Source of the DNA: Mycobacterium avium subsp. avium
GTDB lineage: Bacteria > Actinomycetota > Actinomycetes > Mycobacteriales > Mycobacteriaceae
Direction: 5' to 3'
Length of the DNA: 64,000 nt
NCBI RefSeq assembly: GCF_009741445.1
Contig: NZ_CP046507.1
Span: 1,736,001-1,800,000 of the forward strand
Part shown: in pieces, positions 53,886-63,647 of the stretch
Position numbering within the stretch: the stretch's first letter is position 1
Layout: each line of letters opens with the position of its first letter
Notes under the pieces: model-generated
Seen by the model: only the letters and a program-made list of their open reading frames with translations
Told to the model about the DNA's origin: nothing
The model's database searches: none
Position numbers and translations under genes: made by a program

Positions 53886-54725
53886 ATGGACGAGTCGACG
53901 GCCGCCCGCGCCGCGGTGCCGATGCGGGTCGAGGCCTTGCTGCGTTACCCGGTGAAGTCGATGCTGGGCGAAACGCTGGACCGGCTGGCGGTCGACGAGC
54001 ACGGCGCCCAGGGCGACCGGCGGCTGGCGCTCGTCGACGACGAAACCGGACACGTCGCCAGCGCCAAGAATCCCCGGCTCTGGCGTGACCTGTTGACGTG
54101 CACCGCGCGCGCCGATGCGAGTGGGGTGCGCATCAGCCTGCCCGACGGGATGGACGTGGCCGCCGATGACCCCGGCGTCGACGAGTTGATCTCCCGGTTG
54201 ACGCGGCGCCGGGTCCGGCTGATCGCGCGCCGCCCCGACGGCGCCACGCTGGTGCGCCCCGATCCGGAGCAGCTGCTCGAGCGCGGCCTCGACGCCGAGG
54301 TCGACGGCCGCATTCTGCGGATCTCCGCGGCCACCCCGGGTCATTCGTTCACCGACGAAGCCCCGCTGCATGCGATCACCACCGCCACCCTGCAGCACAT
54401 CGGGGTGGAGGCGCTGCGCTACCGGCCCAACCTGGTGATCGCCACCCCGCCGGGCTATCCGCCGTATGCCGAAAACGATTGGGCGGGAAGCGAAATCACG
54501 GTCGGGGAGGCCAGGTTGCGGGTGCTGACTGCCACGTCGCGCTGCGTGGTTCCCACTCTCGAGCACGGCCGGCTGCCGCGGGCCCCGCACGCGCTTCGCA
54601 TTCCCGCGGCCGAAAATCGTTTGGACACAGGCGGTCACGGCCCGCAGCCGTGCGCCGGGGCCTATCTGGCGGTGCTGGCCGAGGGGGTCATCACCGTCGG
54701 CGACCCGGTCACCGTCGAATCGTAG
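53886..54725 (+). CDS. MOSC-domain protein
   Basis: 279 residues from the ATG at 53886 (a GTG precedes it directly). N-terminal MOSC_N beta barrel (VEALLRYPVKSMLGETLDRL, EHGAQGDRRLAL), then the MOSC domain with FTDEAPLHAITTATLQHI, RYRPNLVIATP and TATSRCVVPTLEHG. The RCxxP cysteine is the expected molybdenum-cofactor ligand. Family members reduce N-hydroxylated compounds or transfer sulfur to the molybdenum cofactor. It converges with the small gene at 54847. Confidence 0.88.
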   Translation: MDESTAARAAVPMRVEALLRYPVKSMLGETLDRLAVDEHGAQGDRRLALVDDETGHVASAKNPRLWRDLLTCTARADASGVRISLPDGMDVAADDPGVDELISRLTRRRVRLIARRPDGATLVRPDPEQLLERGLDAEVDGRILRISAATPGHSFTDEAPLHAITTATLQHIGVEALRYRPNLVIATPPGYPPYAENDWAGSEITVGEARLRVLTATSRCVVPTLEHGRLPRAPHALRIPAAENRLDTGGHGPQPCAGAYLAVLAEGVITVGDPVTVES

Positions 54726-54846
54726 CGTCCGGCGCGGCGGGCGGTTGTGCGGTCATGGCGGCCCACCCCCTTCGTCGCGGCACCGACTCGCGGCGAGCCG
54801 GTCACCGAGACGCCTACCCGGATCGCCGGGCGTCTACGCAGAGACG

Positions 54847-55101
54847 TCAGTCATCGGCGTTGGGCGTGGGGCTTTGGGCGGATTCCCATTTCGCCTCGAG
54901 TGCCCGGGTCACCCGGGTGCCGGCGGGCAGGTCGAGTTGAAAGGTCTCGCCGCCGTCGCTTTCCAGGGTGACGAGATAGCCCCCGTCGGTGGCGTCCTTG
55001 AAGACGACCTTGTAGGCCCGTTCACCGGACCCGCGGTCGACGGCGATGAGGTCGCCCGGGGTGACGTCGTCGATCAACTCGTTGCCGGAGACTTTGGACA
55101 T
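54847..55101 (-). CDS. Small conserved hypothetical protein
   Basis: 84 residues from the ATG at 55101. SGNELIDDVTPGDLIAVDRG, YKVVFKDATDGGYLVTLES and FQLDLPAGTRVTRALEAKW suggest an all-beta small barrel (SH3 or Hfq-like in shape) followed by a short acidic/proline tail. It has no signal or membrane segment. I do not recognise the family. It lies 32 bases downstream of the DUF1345 gene, same strand, and may share its transcript. Confidence 0.65.
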   Translation of the reverse strand: MSKVSGNELIDDVTPGDLIAVDRGSGERAYKVVFKDATDGGYLVTLESDGGETFQLDLPAGTRVTRALEAKWESAQSPTPNADD

Positions 55102-55133
55102 AGCCCCGACGGTAGCCGATCGGCCGGGGCCGC

Positions 55134-55793
55134 TCAGAGCTTGGCGCCCAGCCCCGCGATCAAGTTGATCGTGACGGCCAGGATCACCGCGCCGAGCAGG
55201 TAGGACAGCAGGGCGTGGCGCAGCACCGTGGACCGGATGGCGGTCAGCCCGATCTCGGTGTCGGACACCTGGTAGGTCATGCCGACCGTGAACGCCACGT
55301 AGGCGAAATCCCGGAAGCGGGGCGGCTCCGGGTCGTGGAAGTTGATGCCGCCCGGCTGACCCGAGTAGTACAGCCGCGCGTAGTGCACGGTGAACAGGGT
55401 GTGCACGGCGAACCAGGACGCGGCGACCGCCAGGATGCCCAGCACGGCGGCGGCCACCGCCCGAGCGCCGGCATGCGACCCGGCGGCCACCACGTAACCG
55501 ACCCCGGCCAGGCTCGCGACGCTGGCCGACAAAATGACCGCGTCGGCAACCCAGCGGGTGGGATCCTCCCGCGTCGCCCAGACGCGGGTCTGCTCGGCGT
55601 CCATGCCGAACAGGATGAGCTGCGTCCACGCCACATACACCCCGGCCGTCACCACCCAGCCGACCAGCGCGAACCGCCAGCCGACGGTGTTGCCCACCAC
55701 CACGGCGACGGCGACGCCGAGCAGCACGGCCACCGACATCCGCACCGCGACGGTGTCGCGGAACAACTTGACCAGGGGCAACGCCGCAGCCAC
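55134..55793 (-). CDS. DUF1345 integral membrane protein
   Basis: 219 residues, GTG start, with about six membrane helices. The motif [19 protein letters not shown], then the conserved [20 protein letters not shown] and a [11 protein letters not shown] segment with TxRxxxL, are the DUF1345 signature. Function unknown; it resembles ion-transport-type small membrane proteins. It overlaps nothing but is closely followed by the 84-residue gene and preceded by the CFP21-like cutinase end 12 bases away. Confidence 0.85.
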   Translation of the reverse strand: MAAALPLVKLFRDTVAVRMSVAVLLGVAVAVVVGNTVGWRFALVGWVVTAGVYVAWTQLILFGMDAEQTRVWATREDPTRWVADAVILSASVASLAGVGYVVAAGSHAGARAVAAAVLGILAVAASWFAVHTLFTVHYARLYYSGQPGGINFHDPEPPRFRDFAYVAFTVGMTYQVSDTEIGLTAIRSTVLRHALLSYLLGAVILAVTINLIAGLGAKL

Positions 55794-55805
55794 GGTGAGC
55801 GGTCG

Positions 55806-56468
55806 CTAGGTGCGCGGCGAGCCCTGGTTGAGGTGGTTGGCCGCGAACGTCGCGGCGTGCGCGGTCATGCCCGCGTCGATGTAGGACACGTGCGCCATGA
55901 TGTTGCCGCCGCCGGAGCAGATCGGGTCGTCGGGGGCGCACAGGCTGATCGTCTTGCCGCCGTAGAGCGGGTTGATCGTCGGCAGCGGCTGGCCGCCCCA
56001 CAGCATGGTGGAGAAGCCGCTCGAGGGCTCACCGAACAGGGCCACCGCGGCGACGTGGTCGGCCACCGAGGGCGGCATCGCGTTGGTGGCCAGGTCGATC
56101 ACGGTCGAGCCCTGCGAGTAGCCGCCGAGCACGATGCGCGAGTTGGGGCAGGCGGCCACGGTGTCCTGGACGTGCGCGCTCGCGTCGTCGGCGCCGGCGT
56201 TCGCGCTGTTGTGGTAGTCGTCGTTGGCCGGGTAGTTGACCGCGTACACGTCGACGGACCGCCCGCCGAGCTGCGAGGTGAGCGAGTCGACGAAGGCCTG
56301 TCCGATATTGCCCAGACCGGGTTCCTGGTGGGTGCCCCGGGCGAACACCACCGAGACGTCCGAGCAGGGGTCGGCGGCGGCGACCGGGTTGCCCACGGGT
56401 GCACTCAGCAGCGCCCACGTCGTCACAACCGAGATACCAACCAAGCGGGCAAGTCTGCGTGCATTCAT
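55806..56468 (-). CDS. cfp21: Secreted cutinase-like esterase, CFP21/Rv1984c-like
   Basis: 220 residues, very close to Rv1984c (217). Signal peptide about 1-32, mature DPCSDVSVVFARGTHQEPG. Catalytic Ser in GGYSQGSTVIDL, Asp in DDPICSGGG and His in IMAHVSYIDAGM; the four cysteines form the two conserved disulfides. It hydrolyses short to medium acyl esters and probably membrane or storage lipids after secretion. ATG 56468 is chosen because the signal peptide starts there. It is the second cutinase of the window (with 36475-37179). Confidence 0.92.
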   Translation of the reverse strand: MNARRLARLVGISVVTTWALLSAPVGNPVAAADPCSDVSVVFARGTHQEPGLGNIGQAFVDSLTSQLGGRSVDVYAVNYPANDDYHNSANAGADDASAHVQDTVAACPNSRIVLGGYSQGSTVIDLATNAMPPSVADHVAAVALFGEPSSGFSTMLWGGQPLPTINPLYGGKTISLCAPDDPICSGGGNIMAHVSYIDAGMTAHAATFAANHLNQGSPRT

Positions 56469-56524
56469 CCTGGAATCCTGACACACCGCCCGGCGCGGCG
56501 GTGCCGGTGCCCGGCCGGCACGCC

Positions 56525-57298
56525 TCACCGGCCGCGCCATTGCGGCTTGCGTTTCTCGGTCCAGGCCCGGATGCCTTCGGCGACGTCCTCGGTGGCCCCG
56601 GCCACCTTGCGCATGGTCTCGCCGAAGCGCACCGACTCGATCCAGCCCATGTCCGCGGTGCGCCACGCCACCTCTTTGGTCGCCCGCTGGGCCAGGGGTG
56701 CGGCCTCGGTCAGGGTGCGGGCCCAGGCCCGCGCCTCGGCCTGCAGCCGGTCGGGCTCCACCAGCTTCCAGACCAGCCCGATCTCCTTGGCCCGCTCCGC
56801 GCTCATCGGCTTGCCGGTCAACAGCAGCTCCATCGCATTGGCCCAGCCCACCCGGCGGGGCAACCGGATCGCCCCGACGATGGTGGGCACGCCGATCGCC
56901 ACCTCGGGATAGCAGAACGTCGCCTCGGTGCTGGCGATGACGAAGTCGCAGAACAACACCCCGGTCAGGCCGTAGCCGATGCAGGGGCCGTGCACGGCGG
57001 CGATGGTCGGCTTGAACAGTTCCATGCCGGACTCGAAGGAGTTGATCGTCGGCTTCTCCCAGAAGGTGCCGCCGAAGGTGCCGACCGAGCCTTCGCCGTC
57101 CTTGAGGTCACCGCCGGCGCAGAACACGTCGCCGTTGGCGGTCAGGATCCCGACCCAGGCGTCCAGGTCGTCGCGGAAGCGGTCCCAGGCCGCATTGAGG
57201 TCCTGGCGCAGCGCGCCGTTGATGGCGTTGCGCGCCTCGGGGCGGTTCAGGGTGATGGTGGCGACGTGGTCGTGCAGCTCATAGGTGACCAGACTCAT
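56525..57298 (-). CDS. Enoyl-CoA hydratase/isomerase (crotonase family)
   Basis: 257 residues. Oxyanion-hole motif FCAGGDLKDGEG and the second site IAAVHGPCIGYGLTG; the later CYPEVAIGVPTIVGAIRLPRRVG gives the position of the catalytic glutamate (PEVAIG). A full-length crotonase fold acting in acyl-CoA or related metabolism; exact reaction not deducible. ATG 57298. It lies between a cutinase and a YihY gene, all minus strand, but with gaps of 56 and 58 bases, so an operon is possible. Confidence 0.9.
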   Translation of the reverse strand: MSLVTYELHDHVATITLNRPEARNAINGALRQDLNAAWDRFRDDLDAWVGILTANGDVFCAGGDLKDGEGSVGTFGGTFWEKPTINSFESGMELFKPTIAAVHGPCIGYGLTGVLFCDFVIASTEATFCYPEVAIGVPTIVGAIRLPRRVGWANAMELLLTGKPMSAERAKEIGLVWKLVEPDRLQAEARAWARTLTEAAPLAQRATKEVAWRTADMGWIESVRFGETMRKVAGATEDVAEGIRAWTEKRKPQWRGR

Positions 57299-57356
57299 GA
57301 GGGGAGACTATTTCCCCGTCGCCATCGCGTTCGCACAAGGCCGCCGCCCACCCGGC

Positions 57357-58379
57357 TCACGGTGTGCGCGGCCGCCGCACATCGCCGAAAATATTAAGGC
57401 GCCCAACGGTTTTGGCGGGTGAGCGTTTGGCGTCGTCTAATCTGACGCTGACCCGCTCGAAGGCCTTGACGCGTTCGGCCTTGACCTTCTTGGTGTAGGT
57501 CCGGCGATCGGCCGACGTGAGATCCGCGTCGTCGCTGAATGCGCCGAGCAGGGCGCGCGGGTACAGCCGCTCCACCAGAACGACATTGACCTCCGCGCAC
57601 ACCACCAGCACGGTCGACGCCAGGAACAGAAAGGCCAACGCGCCCAGCACCAACGCGAACACGCTGTTGGTGGCGCTGGCCCGCTTCACCACGTGCGCGA
57701 CATAGCCGGCCCCGAACCATTGCAGGAGTTGCCAAACGAGCGCTGCCGCAACGGCTCCCGGCCACACCTGCCGGTAGGACAGCGCACGCGCGGTGGTGAG
57801 GCGGAACAGCACCAGGCAGATCAGCGCGTTGATGGCCACCGAGGTGAGTGCAAGTCCGGCCTTGCCGAGGAAGCCGAGCCCCGCCGTGGCCTGGCCCGCC
57901 GCGGCCAGCAGGGTCGCCGCGATGGCCGCCGAGCCGAGCACCAAAAGCAGCAGCAGGCTGCGCACCCGCGACCGAATCGGGTTGGGGCGCTTGTGTTTCG
58001 GCACTGCCCACACCGAGTCCATGGCGTTCTGCACCGCCTGACCCACGCCCAGGCCGCCGTACAGGGCACCGGCCAGGCCCACGATCACGCCGGCCGCTCC
58101 TCCGCTGAGGCCCTCGGGGTGGTGCAGCTGGCTTCCGATGACCGGGAACTCGCTCAAGGTGCTGTGCAGCACCTGGGCCTGCAGATCGGGCCGGCCCGCC
58201 AGGATCACCCCCAGGCCGGTGGTCAACAGCAGCAGCAGCGGAAACAGCGACACCAGCGCGTAGTAGGTGATCAGCGCGGCGAGGTAACCGCCCTGGTCGT
58301 CGTTGTATTTGTAGACGACACCGACGATCACGCCGACGGCCCGATTCCGTCGCTGAAGCCTGTCCAGCCAACCGACCAT
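57357..58379 (-). CDS. YihY/UPF0761-family membrane protein
   Basis: 340 residues with about six membrane helices. The conserved start GGYLAALITYYALVSLFPLL and RALSYRQVWPGAVAAALVWQ identify the family (formerly annotated as ribonuclease BN, which is not supported). An Arg/Lys-rich cytoplasmic tail follows the last helix, from about residue 280. Transport or lipid-related function is suspected but unproved. It lies upstream of the enoyl-CoA hydratase gene. Confidence 0.88.
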   Translation of the reverse strand: MVGWLDRLQRRNRAVGVIVGVVYKYNDDQGGYLAALITYYALVSLFPLLLLLTTGLGVILAGRPDLQAQVLHSTLSEFPVIGSQLHHPEGLSGGAAGVIVGLAGALYGGLGVGQAVQNAMDSVWAVPKHKRPNPIRSRVRSLLLLLVLGSAAIAATLLAAAGQATAGLGFLGKAGLALTSVAINALICLVLFRLTTARALSYRQVWPGAVAAALVWQLLQWFGAGYVAHVVKRASATNSVFALVLGALAFLFLASTVLVVCAEVNVVLVERLYPRALLGAFSDDADLTSADRRTYTKKVKAERVKAFERVSVRLDDAKRSPAKTVGRLNIFGDVRRPRTP

Positions 58380-58454
58380 CGCCGATCACTTCCCCCACCC
58401 GAGCCGGCTTCCCATTGGATGCGCTTGCCGCCTGATACCCGCATTCGGCCGCCG

Positions 58455-59492
58455 TCAACCGCGGGCGGGTCGCAGCCCGGGATCTCGCCTCCTGCGCTTG
58501 GCGCTGTACAGCTCCGCGTCCGCGGCCGCGTACAGCGACGCGATGTCGGCGCTCGCGCCCGCGCCGGACGCCGTGCCGACGCTGGTGTCCGGGGTGTGCC
58601 GGCGGACGCTGGCCACGAACTGGTCCGCCTTGGCACTGGTGGGGTGGTGGTCGGCGATGCACACCGCGAACTCGTCGCCGCCAAACCTGGCCAGCACGGC
58701 GCCGGCGGGCGCGACCTGGCGCCAGAAGGCGGCGCACCGCACCAGATATTCGTCGCCGGCGACGTGGCCCTCGGTGTCGTTGAGTGTCTTGAAGTTGTCG
58801 ATGTCCAGCGCGACGACGGTGACGGTGGCTGTGGCCGAACGGGTTCGGGACAGCAGGTCCGCGGTGGCGATCTCCCACCCCGCACGGTTGAGCAGGCCGG
58901 TGAGGGGATCGGTGCACGCCGCCGTGACGAGGGCGCGCGTCAGCAACCCGAACGACTCGGCGGCTCCGATGATCGCGATCACGAAGATCGCGTAGTCGAT
59001 CGACAGCTTCGGCGTGGGCGCGACCGCCAGGGCCGCCACGGACAGGCCGGCGAGCACGGCGACCAGGGCCGCGCCGCGGCGCGGCGAGTAGAACGCGCGC
59101 AGGTACATCGCCAGGAACATCGGCGCGATCAGGCAGACGAACTCGGCGATGATCACCCGGTGGAAGGCCATCACGATCGGCGTGGCCACGATCGCCGTCA
59201 CCGTCGCGGGCGCGGGTTTGTCGGGCCGGGCGGCCAGCCAGGCCAGCGCCCCCAGACCGAGACCGACCGCGACGATGCCGCCGGCCGGATTGGACAGGGT
59301 CAACCCCGCGCGGATCGGGAACAAGGTGAACACCACACCGTAGGCGTAGAGGAATGTGGTGGCCCCCAAGAAGATTCGCAACATGCGCGCCTGTTGGGTG
59401 CGGTAGAAGACGCTGCCCGCATCGGCGCGCAGCCGCAATCGATAGGGGCGGGCGTCTCTATCGCCGGATGGGTGGGGGAGGCTTCGGCCCAT
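58455..59492 (-). CDS. Membrane-bound diguanylate cyclase (GGDEF)
   Basis: 345 residues from the ATG at 59492. About six membrane helices span residues 35-180, then a GGDEF domain: CTDPLTGLLNRAGWEIA, VTVVALDIDNFKTLNDTEGHVAGDEYL split over two blocks, and the intact RFGGDEFAV active site. The RxxD inhibitory site normally five residues before GGDEF is absent (PAGAVLARF), so product inhibition is unlikely. Makes cyclic di-GMP; no EAL domain is fused. Divergent from hrpA. Confidence 0.9.
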   Translation of the reverse strand: MGRSLPHPSGDRDARPYRLRLRADAGSVFYRTQQARMLRIFLGATTFLYAYGVVFTLFPIRAGLTLSNPAGGIVAVGLGLGALAWLAARPDKPAPATVTAIVATPIVMAFHRVIIAEFVCLIAPMFLAMYLRAFYSPRRGAALVAVLAGLSVAALAVAPTPKLSIDYAIFVIAIIGAAESFGLLTRALVTAACTDPLTGLLNRAGWEIATADLLSRTRSATATVTVVALDIDNFKTLNDTEGHVAGDEYLVRCAAFWRQVAPAGAVLARFGGDEFAVCIADHHPTSAKADQFVASVRRHTPDTSVGTASGAGASADIASLYAAADAELYSAKRRRRDPGLRPARG

Positions 59493-59613
59493 CCCGTCAA
59501 ATCTCCTCGTCACCCCCCGGTATGGCGACGTGCGGCATTGCCATTTTGACACCGCGTCGGCCCCGACGCGTGACCGGACGGCCGTGCGCCGCCGTCGCCG
59601 AAGGACGCCTATC

Positions 59614-62600
59614 GTGGCAGCAGTGGCCGAACCGTCCTTCCCGGTGTCCGGGGCGCAGCTGCGCGGCCGGCTTGACGGTCTGACCATTCGCGACGCCGCG
59701 CGCCTCGGCCGGCGGCTGAAAAAGCTGCGCGGCGCCGCGCCCGACGAGCTGCGCCAGCTGGCCGATCAGATCGCCGCCGCGGAAGCGGTCGTCGCCGCCC
59801 GCCAAGCCGCCGTCCCGGCCGTCAGCTATCCCGATCTGCCGGTCAGCGAGCGGCGCCGGGAGATCGCCGACGCAATACGCGCGCATCAGGTGGTGGTGAT
59901 CGCCGGGGAGACCGGATCGGGCAAGACCACCCAGCTGCCCAAGATCTGCCTCGAGGCCGGCCGGGGCATCAGCGGAACCATCGGACACACCCAACCGCGC
60001 CGGCTCGCCGCGCGCACCGTCGCGCAGCGCATCGCCGACGAGCTGGGCAGCCCGCTGGGCGAGACGGTCGGCTACACCGTCCGGTTCACCGACCAGGTCA
60101 GCGACCGCACCCTGATCAAGCTGATGACCGACGGCATCCTGCTCGCCGAGATCCAGCGCGACCGCCGCCTACTGCGCTACGACACGTTGATCCTCGACGA
60201 GGCGCACGAGCGCAGCCTGAACATCGATTTTCTGCTGGGCTACCTGCGCGAGTTGCTGCCCCGCCGGCCGGATCTGAAGCTCATCATCACCTCGGCGACG
60301 ATCGAGCCGCGGCGGTTCTCGGAACACTTCGCCAACGCGCCCATCATCGAAGTGTCGGGACGCACGTACCCGGTGGAGATCCGCTACCGGCCGCTCGAGA
60401 TCGCCCTGCCCTCCGCAACCGCGGACGATCCCGACGACCCCGACCACGAGATCGTGCGCACCGAAACACGCGACGAGGTCGAGGCGATCGTCGACGCGAT
60501 CGCAGAGCTCGAGGTCGAGCCGCCCGGGGACGTGTTGGTGTTTCTGTCCGGGGAACGCGAAATCCGGGACACCGCAGAGGCTTTGACGGGGCTGAAGCAC
60601 ACCGAGGTTCTTCCGCTGTACGCCCGGCTGCCCACCGCCGAGCAGCAGAAGGTGTTCGCGCCCCACACCGGCCGGCGGGTGGTGCTGGCGACCAACGTCG
60701 CCGAGACGTCGCTGACCGTGCCCGGCATCCGCTACGTCGTCGACCCGGGAAACGCCCGCATCTCGCGCTACAGCCGCCGGTTGAAGGTGCAGCGGTTGCC
60801 GATCGAGCCGATCTCGCAGGCGTCGGCCGCGCAGCGGGCCGGCCGCTGCGGCCGCGTCGCGCCCGGCGTGTGCATCCGGCTGTACTCCGAGGCCGATTTC
60901 GCGGCCCGCCCGCGCTACACCGAACCCGAGATCCTGCGCACCAACCTCGCCGCGGTGCTATTGCAGATGGCGGCGCTGCGGCTGGGCGATATCGAGAACT
61001 TTCCGTTCCTCGACCCGCCGGACCGGCGCAGCGTCCGCGACGGTGTGCAGCTGTTGACCGAGCTCGGCGCGTTCGACCGGCAGGGCGCGATCACCGAGCG
61101 GGGCCGTCGGCTCGCCCGGCTGCCGGTCGACCCCAGGTTGGGCCGGATGATCCTGGCGGCCCAGACCGAGGGTTGCGTGCGCGAGATGCTGGTGCTGGCT
61201 GCGGCGCTGAGCATCCCGGATCCGCGGGAACGGCCGAGCGACCGGGAGGAGGCGGCCCGCCAAAAGCATGCCCGGTTCGCCGACGAGCACTCCGACTTCA
61301 TGTCGTATCTCAACCTGTGGCGCTATCTGCGTGAGCAGCGAAAGGAGTTGTCCGGCAACCAGTTTCGGCGGCTGTGTCGCGCCGAATTCCTGCACTATCT
61401 GCGGATTCGGGAGTGGCAGGATCTGGTCGGGCAGTTGCGCGGCATCGCCCGGGAGCTGGGCATCACCGAAGAGTCCGGCGAGCCGGCCGACCCGGCCCGG
61501 GTGCACGCGGCGCTGCTCGCCGGGCTGCTGTCGCACGTGGGTATGCGCCGCGAGGACTCCCGCGAGTTTGCCGGCGCGCGCAACTCCCGTTTCGTGCTGG
61601 CCCCCGGGTCGGCGCTCAGCAAACGGCCGCCGCGCTGGGTGGTGGTGGCGGAGCTGGTCGAGACCACCCGCCTCTACGGCCGCACCGCCGCGCGCATCCA
61701 GCCCGAGGCCGTCGAGCGGGTGGCCGGCGACCTGGTGCAGCGCAGCCACAGCGAACCGCATTGGGACCCCGACCGCGGCGAGGTGATGGCCTACGAGCAG
61801 GTGACGCTGTACGGGCTGCCGCTGGTGTCGCGCCGGCGGGTCGGGTATGCCCGCATCGATCCGGTGCTGGCCCGCGAGTTGTTCATCCGGCACGCGCTCG
61901 TGGAGGGGGACTGGCACACCCGGCACCATTTCTTCGCGGACAACGCCCGGCTGCGCGGCGAACTCGAGGAGCTGGAGGAGCGCGCCCGCCGCCGCGACCT
62001 GGTGGTCGGCGACGACGACGTCTACGCGCTCTACGACGCCCGCATCCCCGCCGACGTGGTGTCCGCGCGGCACTTCGACGCGTGGTGGAAAAAGCAGCGA
62101 CACCAGACCCCGGATCTGCTCACCTTCACCCGCGCCGACCTGCTGCGCACCGAGGAGACCGGCGACGCCGACCGTCCCGACAGCTGGCGGGCCGGCGACT
62201 TGACGTTGCCGCTGACCTACCGGTTCCAGCCGGGCGCCGCCGACGATGGGGTCACCGTGCAGGTGCCGATCGACGTGCTGGCGCGGCTGGGCGGTGACGA
62301 GTTCGCCTGGCAGGTGCCGGCGTTGCGCGAGGAGCTGGTGACCGCGCTCATCCGGTCGCTGCCGAAAGACCTGCGCCGCAACTTCGTTCCCGCGCCCGAC
62401 ACCGCGCGCGCGGTGCTGGGCGCCATCGATCCGGCCGCCGAGCCGCTGCTGCCTGCGCTGCAGCGCGAATTGCGCCGGCGCAGCGGGGTTTCGGTGCCCA
62501 TCGACGCGTTCGATCTGGACAAGCTGCCGGCGCATCTGCGGATGACGTTCGCGGTGGAGTCCACCGACGGGACCGAACTCGCCCGCGGCAAGGATCTGCG

Positions 62601-63567
62601 GGCACTGCAGGAACGGCTCACCACGCCGGCGCGGCAGGTCGTCGCCGACACGGTCGGGGCCCGGCTGCAGCGCACCGGGTTGCGCGGCTGGCCCGACGAC
62701 CTCGACGAACTGCCCCGCGTCGTGCAGCGCAGCCTCGACGGCCGCACGGTGCGGGGCTACCCGGCGTTCGTGGACACCGGCGGTGCGGTCGACCTGAGGG
62801 TGTTCGCGACATCGGCCGAACAGGTCCGCATGATGGGCGCCGGTCTCCGCCGGCTGGTACGCCTGAGTATTCCGTCACCGGCCAAAGCTATTGCGCGTCA
62901 ACTTGATCCACGCACCCGCCTGGCGCTGGGCGGCAACCCGGACGGCTCGTTGCCGGCGCTGCTGGAAGACTGCGCCGACGCCGCGACCGACGCGCTGGTG
63001 CCGCAGCCGGTGTGGACCCGCGACGAGTTCACCGCGCTGCGACAGCGGGTGGCAAAGACGCTGGGGCCCAACACCATCGAGCTGGTGGGCCGTGTCGAGC
63101 AGGTGCTGGCCGCCGCCCAGCAGGTGCAACTGGCGTTGCCCGCGACGCCGCCGCCTGCCCAGGCCGACGCGGTCGCCGACATCCGCGCCCAGCTGGACCG
63201 GCTGTTGCCGGCCGGCTTCGTCACCGCCACCGGCGGCGCGCGGCTGGGCGATCTCACCCGCTACCTGTCGGCGATCCGTCGCCGCCTGGACGGGCTGGCC
63301 CGGGCCGGCCAGGCCGACCGCGACCGGATGCGGCGGGTGCACGCCGCGCAGCACGCCTACGACGAGTTGGTGGATGAGCTACCCGAGGCCGCGAAGACGG
63401 CCGCCGACGTCCGCGACATCGCGTGGCAGATCGAGGAACTGAGGGTGAGCCTGTGGGCCCAGCAGCTCGGCACGCCGCGACCGGTCAGCGAGCAACGCAT
63501 CCACCGGGCGATCGACGCGGCGCGGCAGCGCTACCGCGTGGCTTTGCCTCCCACTCTCAACCTATAG
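59614..63567 (+). CDS. hrpA: ATP-dependent DEAH-box RNA helicase HrpA
   Basis: 1317 residues from the GTG at 59614 (another GTG three codons later is possible). Walker A GETGSGKTTQLPK at about 98-110, DEAHERSLNIDFLLGYLREL as motif II, SATIEPRRFSEHF as motif III, and the C-terminal helicase half with VLATNVAETSLTVPG and QRAGRCGRVAPG. A long C-terminal HA2/OB and DUF3418-like part completes the HrpA length. Unwinds structured RNA, possibly at ribosomes. A hairpin terminator follows. Confidence 0.93.
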   Translation: MAAVAEPSFPVSGAQLRGRLDGLTIRDAARLGRRLKKLRGAAPDELRQLADQIAAAEAVVAARQAAVPAVSYPDLPVSERRREIADAIRAHQVVVIAGETGSGKTTQLPKICLEAGRGISGTIGHTQPRRLAARTVAQRIADELGSPLGETVGYTVRFTDQVSDRTLIKLMTDGILLAEIQRDRRLLRYDTLILDEAHERSLNIDFLLGYLRELLPRRPDLKLIITSATIEPRRFSEHFANAPIIEVSGRTYPVEIRYRPLEIALPSATADDPDDPDHEIVRTETRDEVEAIVDAIAELEVEPPGDVLVFLSGEREIRDTAEALTGLKHTEVLPLYARLPTAEQQKVFAPHTGRRVVLATNVAETSLTVPGIRYVVDPGNARISRYSRRLKVQRLPIEPISQASAAQRAGRCGRVAPGVCIRLYSEADFAARPRYTEPEILRTNLAAVLLQMAALRLGDIENFPFLDPPDRRSVRDGVQLLTELGAFDRQGAITERGRRLARLPVDPRLGRMILAAQTEGCVREMLVLAAALSIPDPRERPSDREEAARQKHARFADEHSDFMSYLNLWRYLREQRKELSGNQFRRLCRAEFLHYLRIREWQDLVGQLRGIARELGITEESGEPADPARVHAALLAGLLSHVGMRREDSREFAGARNSRFVLAPGSALSKRPPRWVVVAELVETTRLYGRTAARIQPEAVERVAGDLVQRSHSEPHWDPDRGEVMAYEQVTLYGLPLVSRRRVGYARIDPVLARELFIRHALVEGDWHTRHHFFADNARLRGELEELEERARRRDLVVGDDDVYALYDARIPADVVSARHFDAWWKKQRHQTPDLLTFTRADLLRTEETGDADRPDSWRAGDLTLPLTYRFQPGAADDGVTVQVPIDVLARLGGDEFAWQVPALREELVTALIRSLPKDLRRNFVPAPDTARAVLGAIDPAAEPLLPALQRELRRRSGVSVPIDAFDLDKLPAHLRMTFAVESTDGTELARGKDLRALQERLTTPARQVVADTVGARLQRTGLRGWPDDLDELPRVVQRSLDGRTVRGYPAFVDTGGAVDLRVFATSAEQVRMMGAGLRRLVRLSIPSPAKAIARQLDPRTRLALGGNPDGSLPALLEDCADAATDALVPQPVWTRDEFTALRQRVAKTLGPNTIELVGRVEQVLAAAQQVQLALPATPPPAQADAVADIRAQLDRLLPAGFVTATGGARLGDLTRYLSAIRRRLDGLARAGQADRDRMRRVHAAQHAYDELVDELPEAAKTAADVRDIAWQIEELRVSLWAQQLGTPRPVSEQRIHRAIDAARQRYRVALPPTLNL

Positions 63568-63571
63568 CGCA

Positions 63572-63597
63572 CCCCGGGGCTTGCCGCAAGACCGGGG
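63572..63597 (+). terminator. Hairpin terminator after hrpA
   Basis: CCCCGG and CCGGGG enclose a second short stem CTTG/CAAG (63580-63590) with small bulges, beginning five bases after the hrpA stop. GC-rich and without a T-run, as usual for mycobacterial terminators. Confidence 0.55.
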
Positions 63598-63647
63598 CGG
63601 TGACGCAAAATCGCTGTCTCGAACCACAATTCGGAATGGGGGGCGAA

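Noticed and set aside
57693-59549. A 618-codon plus-strand frame opposite YihY and GGDEF genes
   Set aside because: Antisense shadow; Arg/Gln/Gly/Asp-rich without domain signal.
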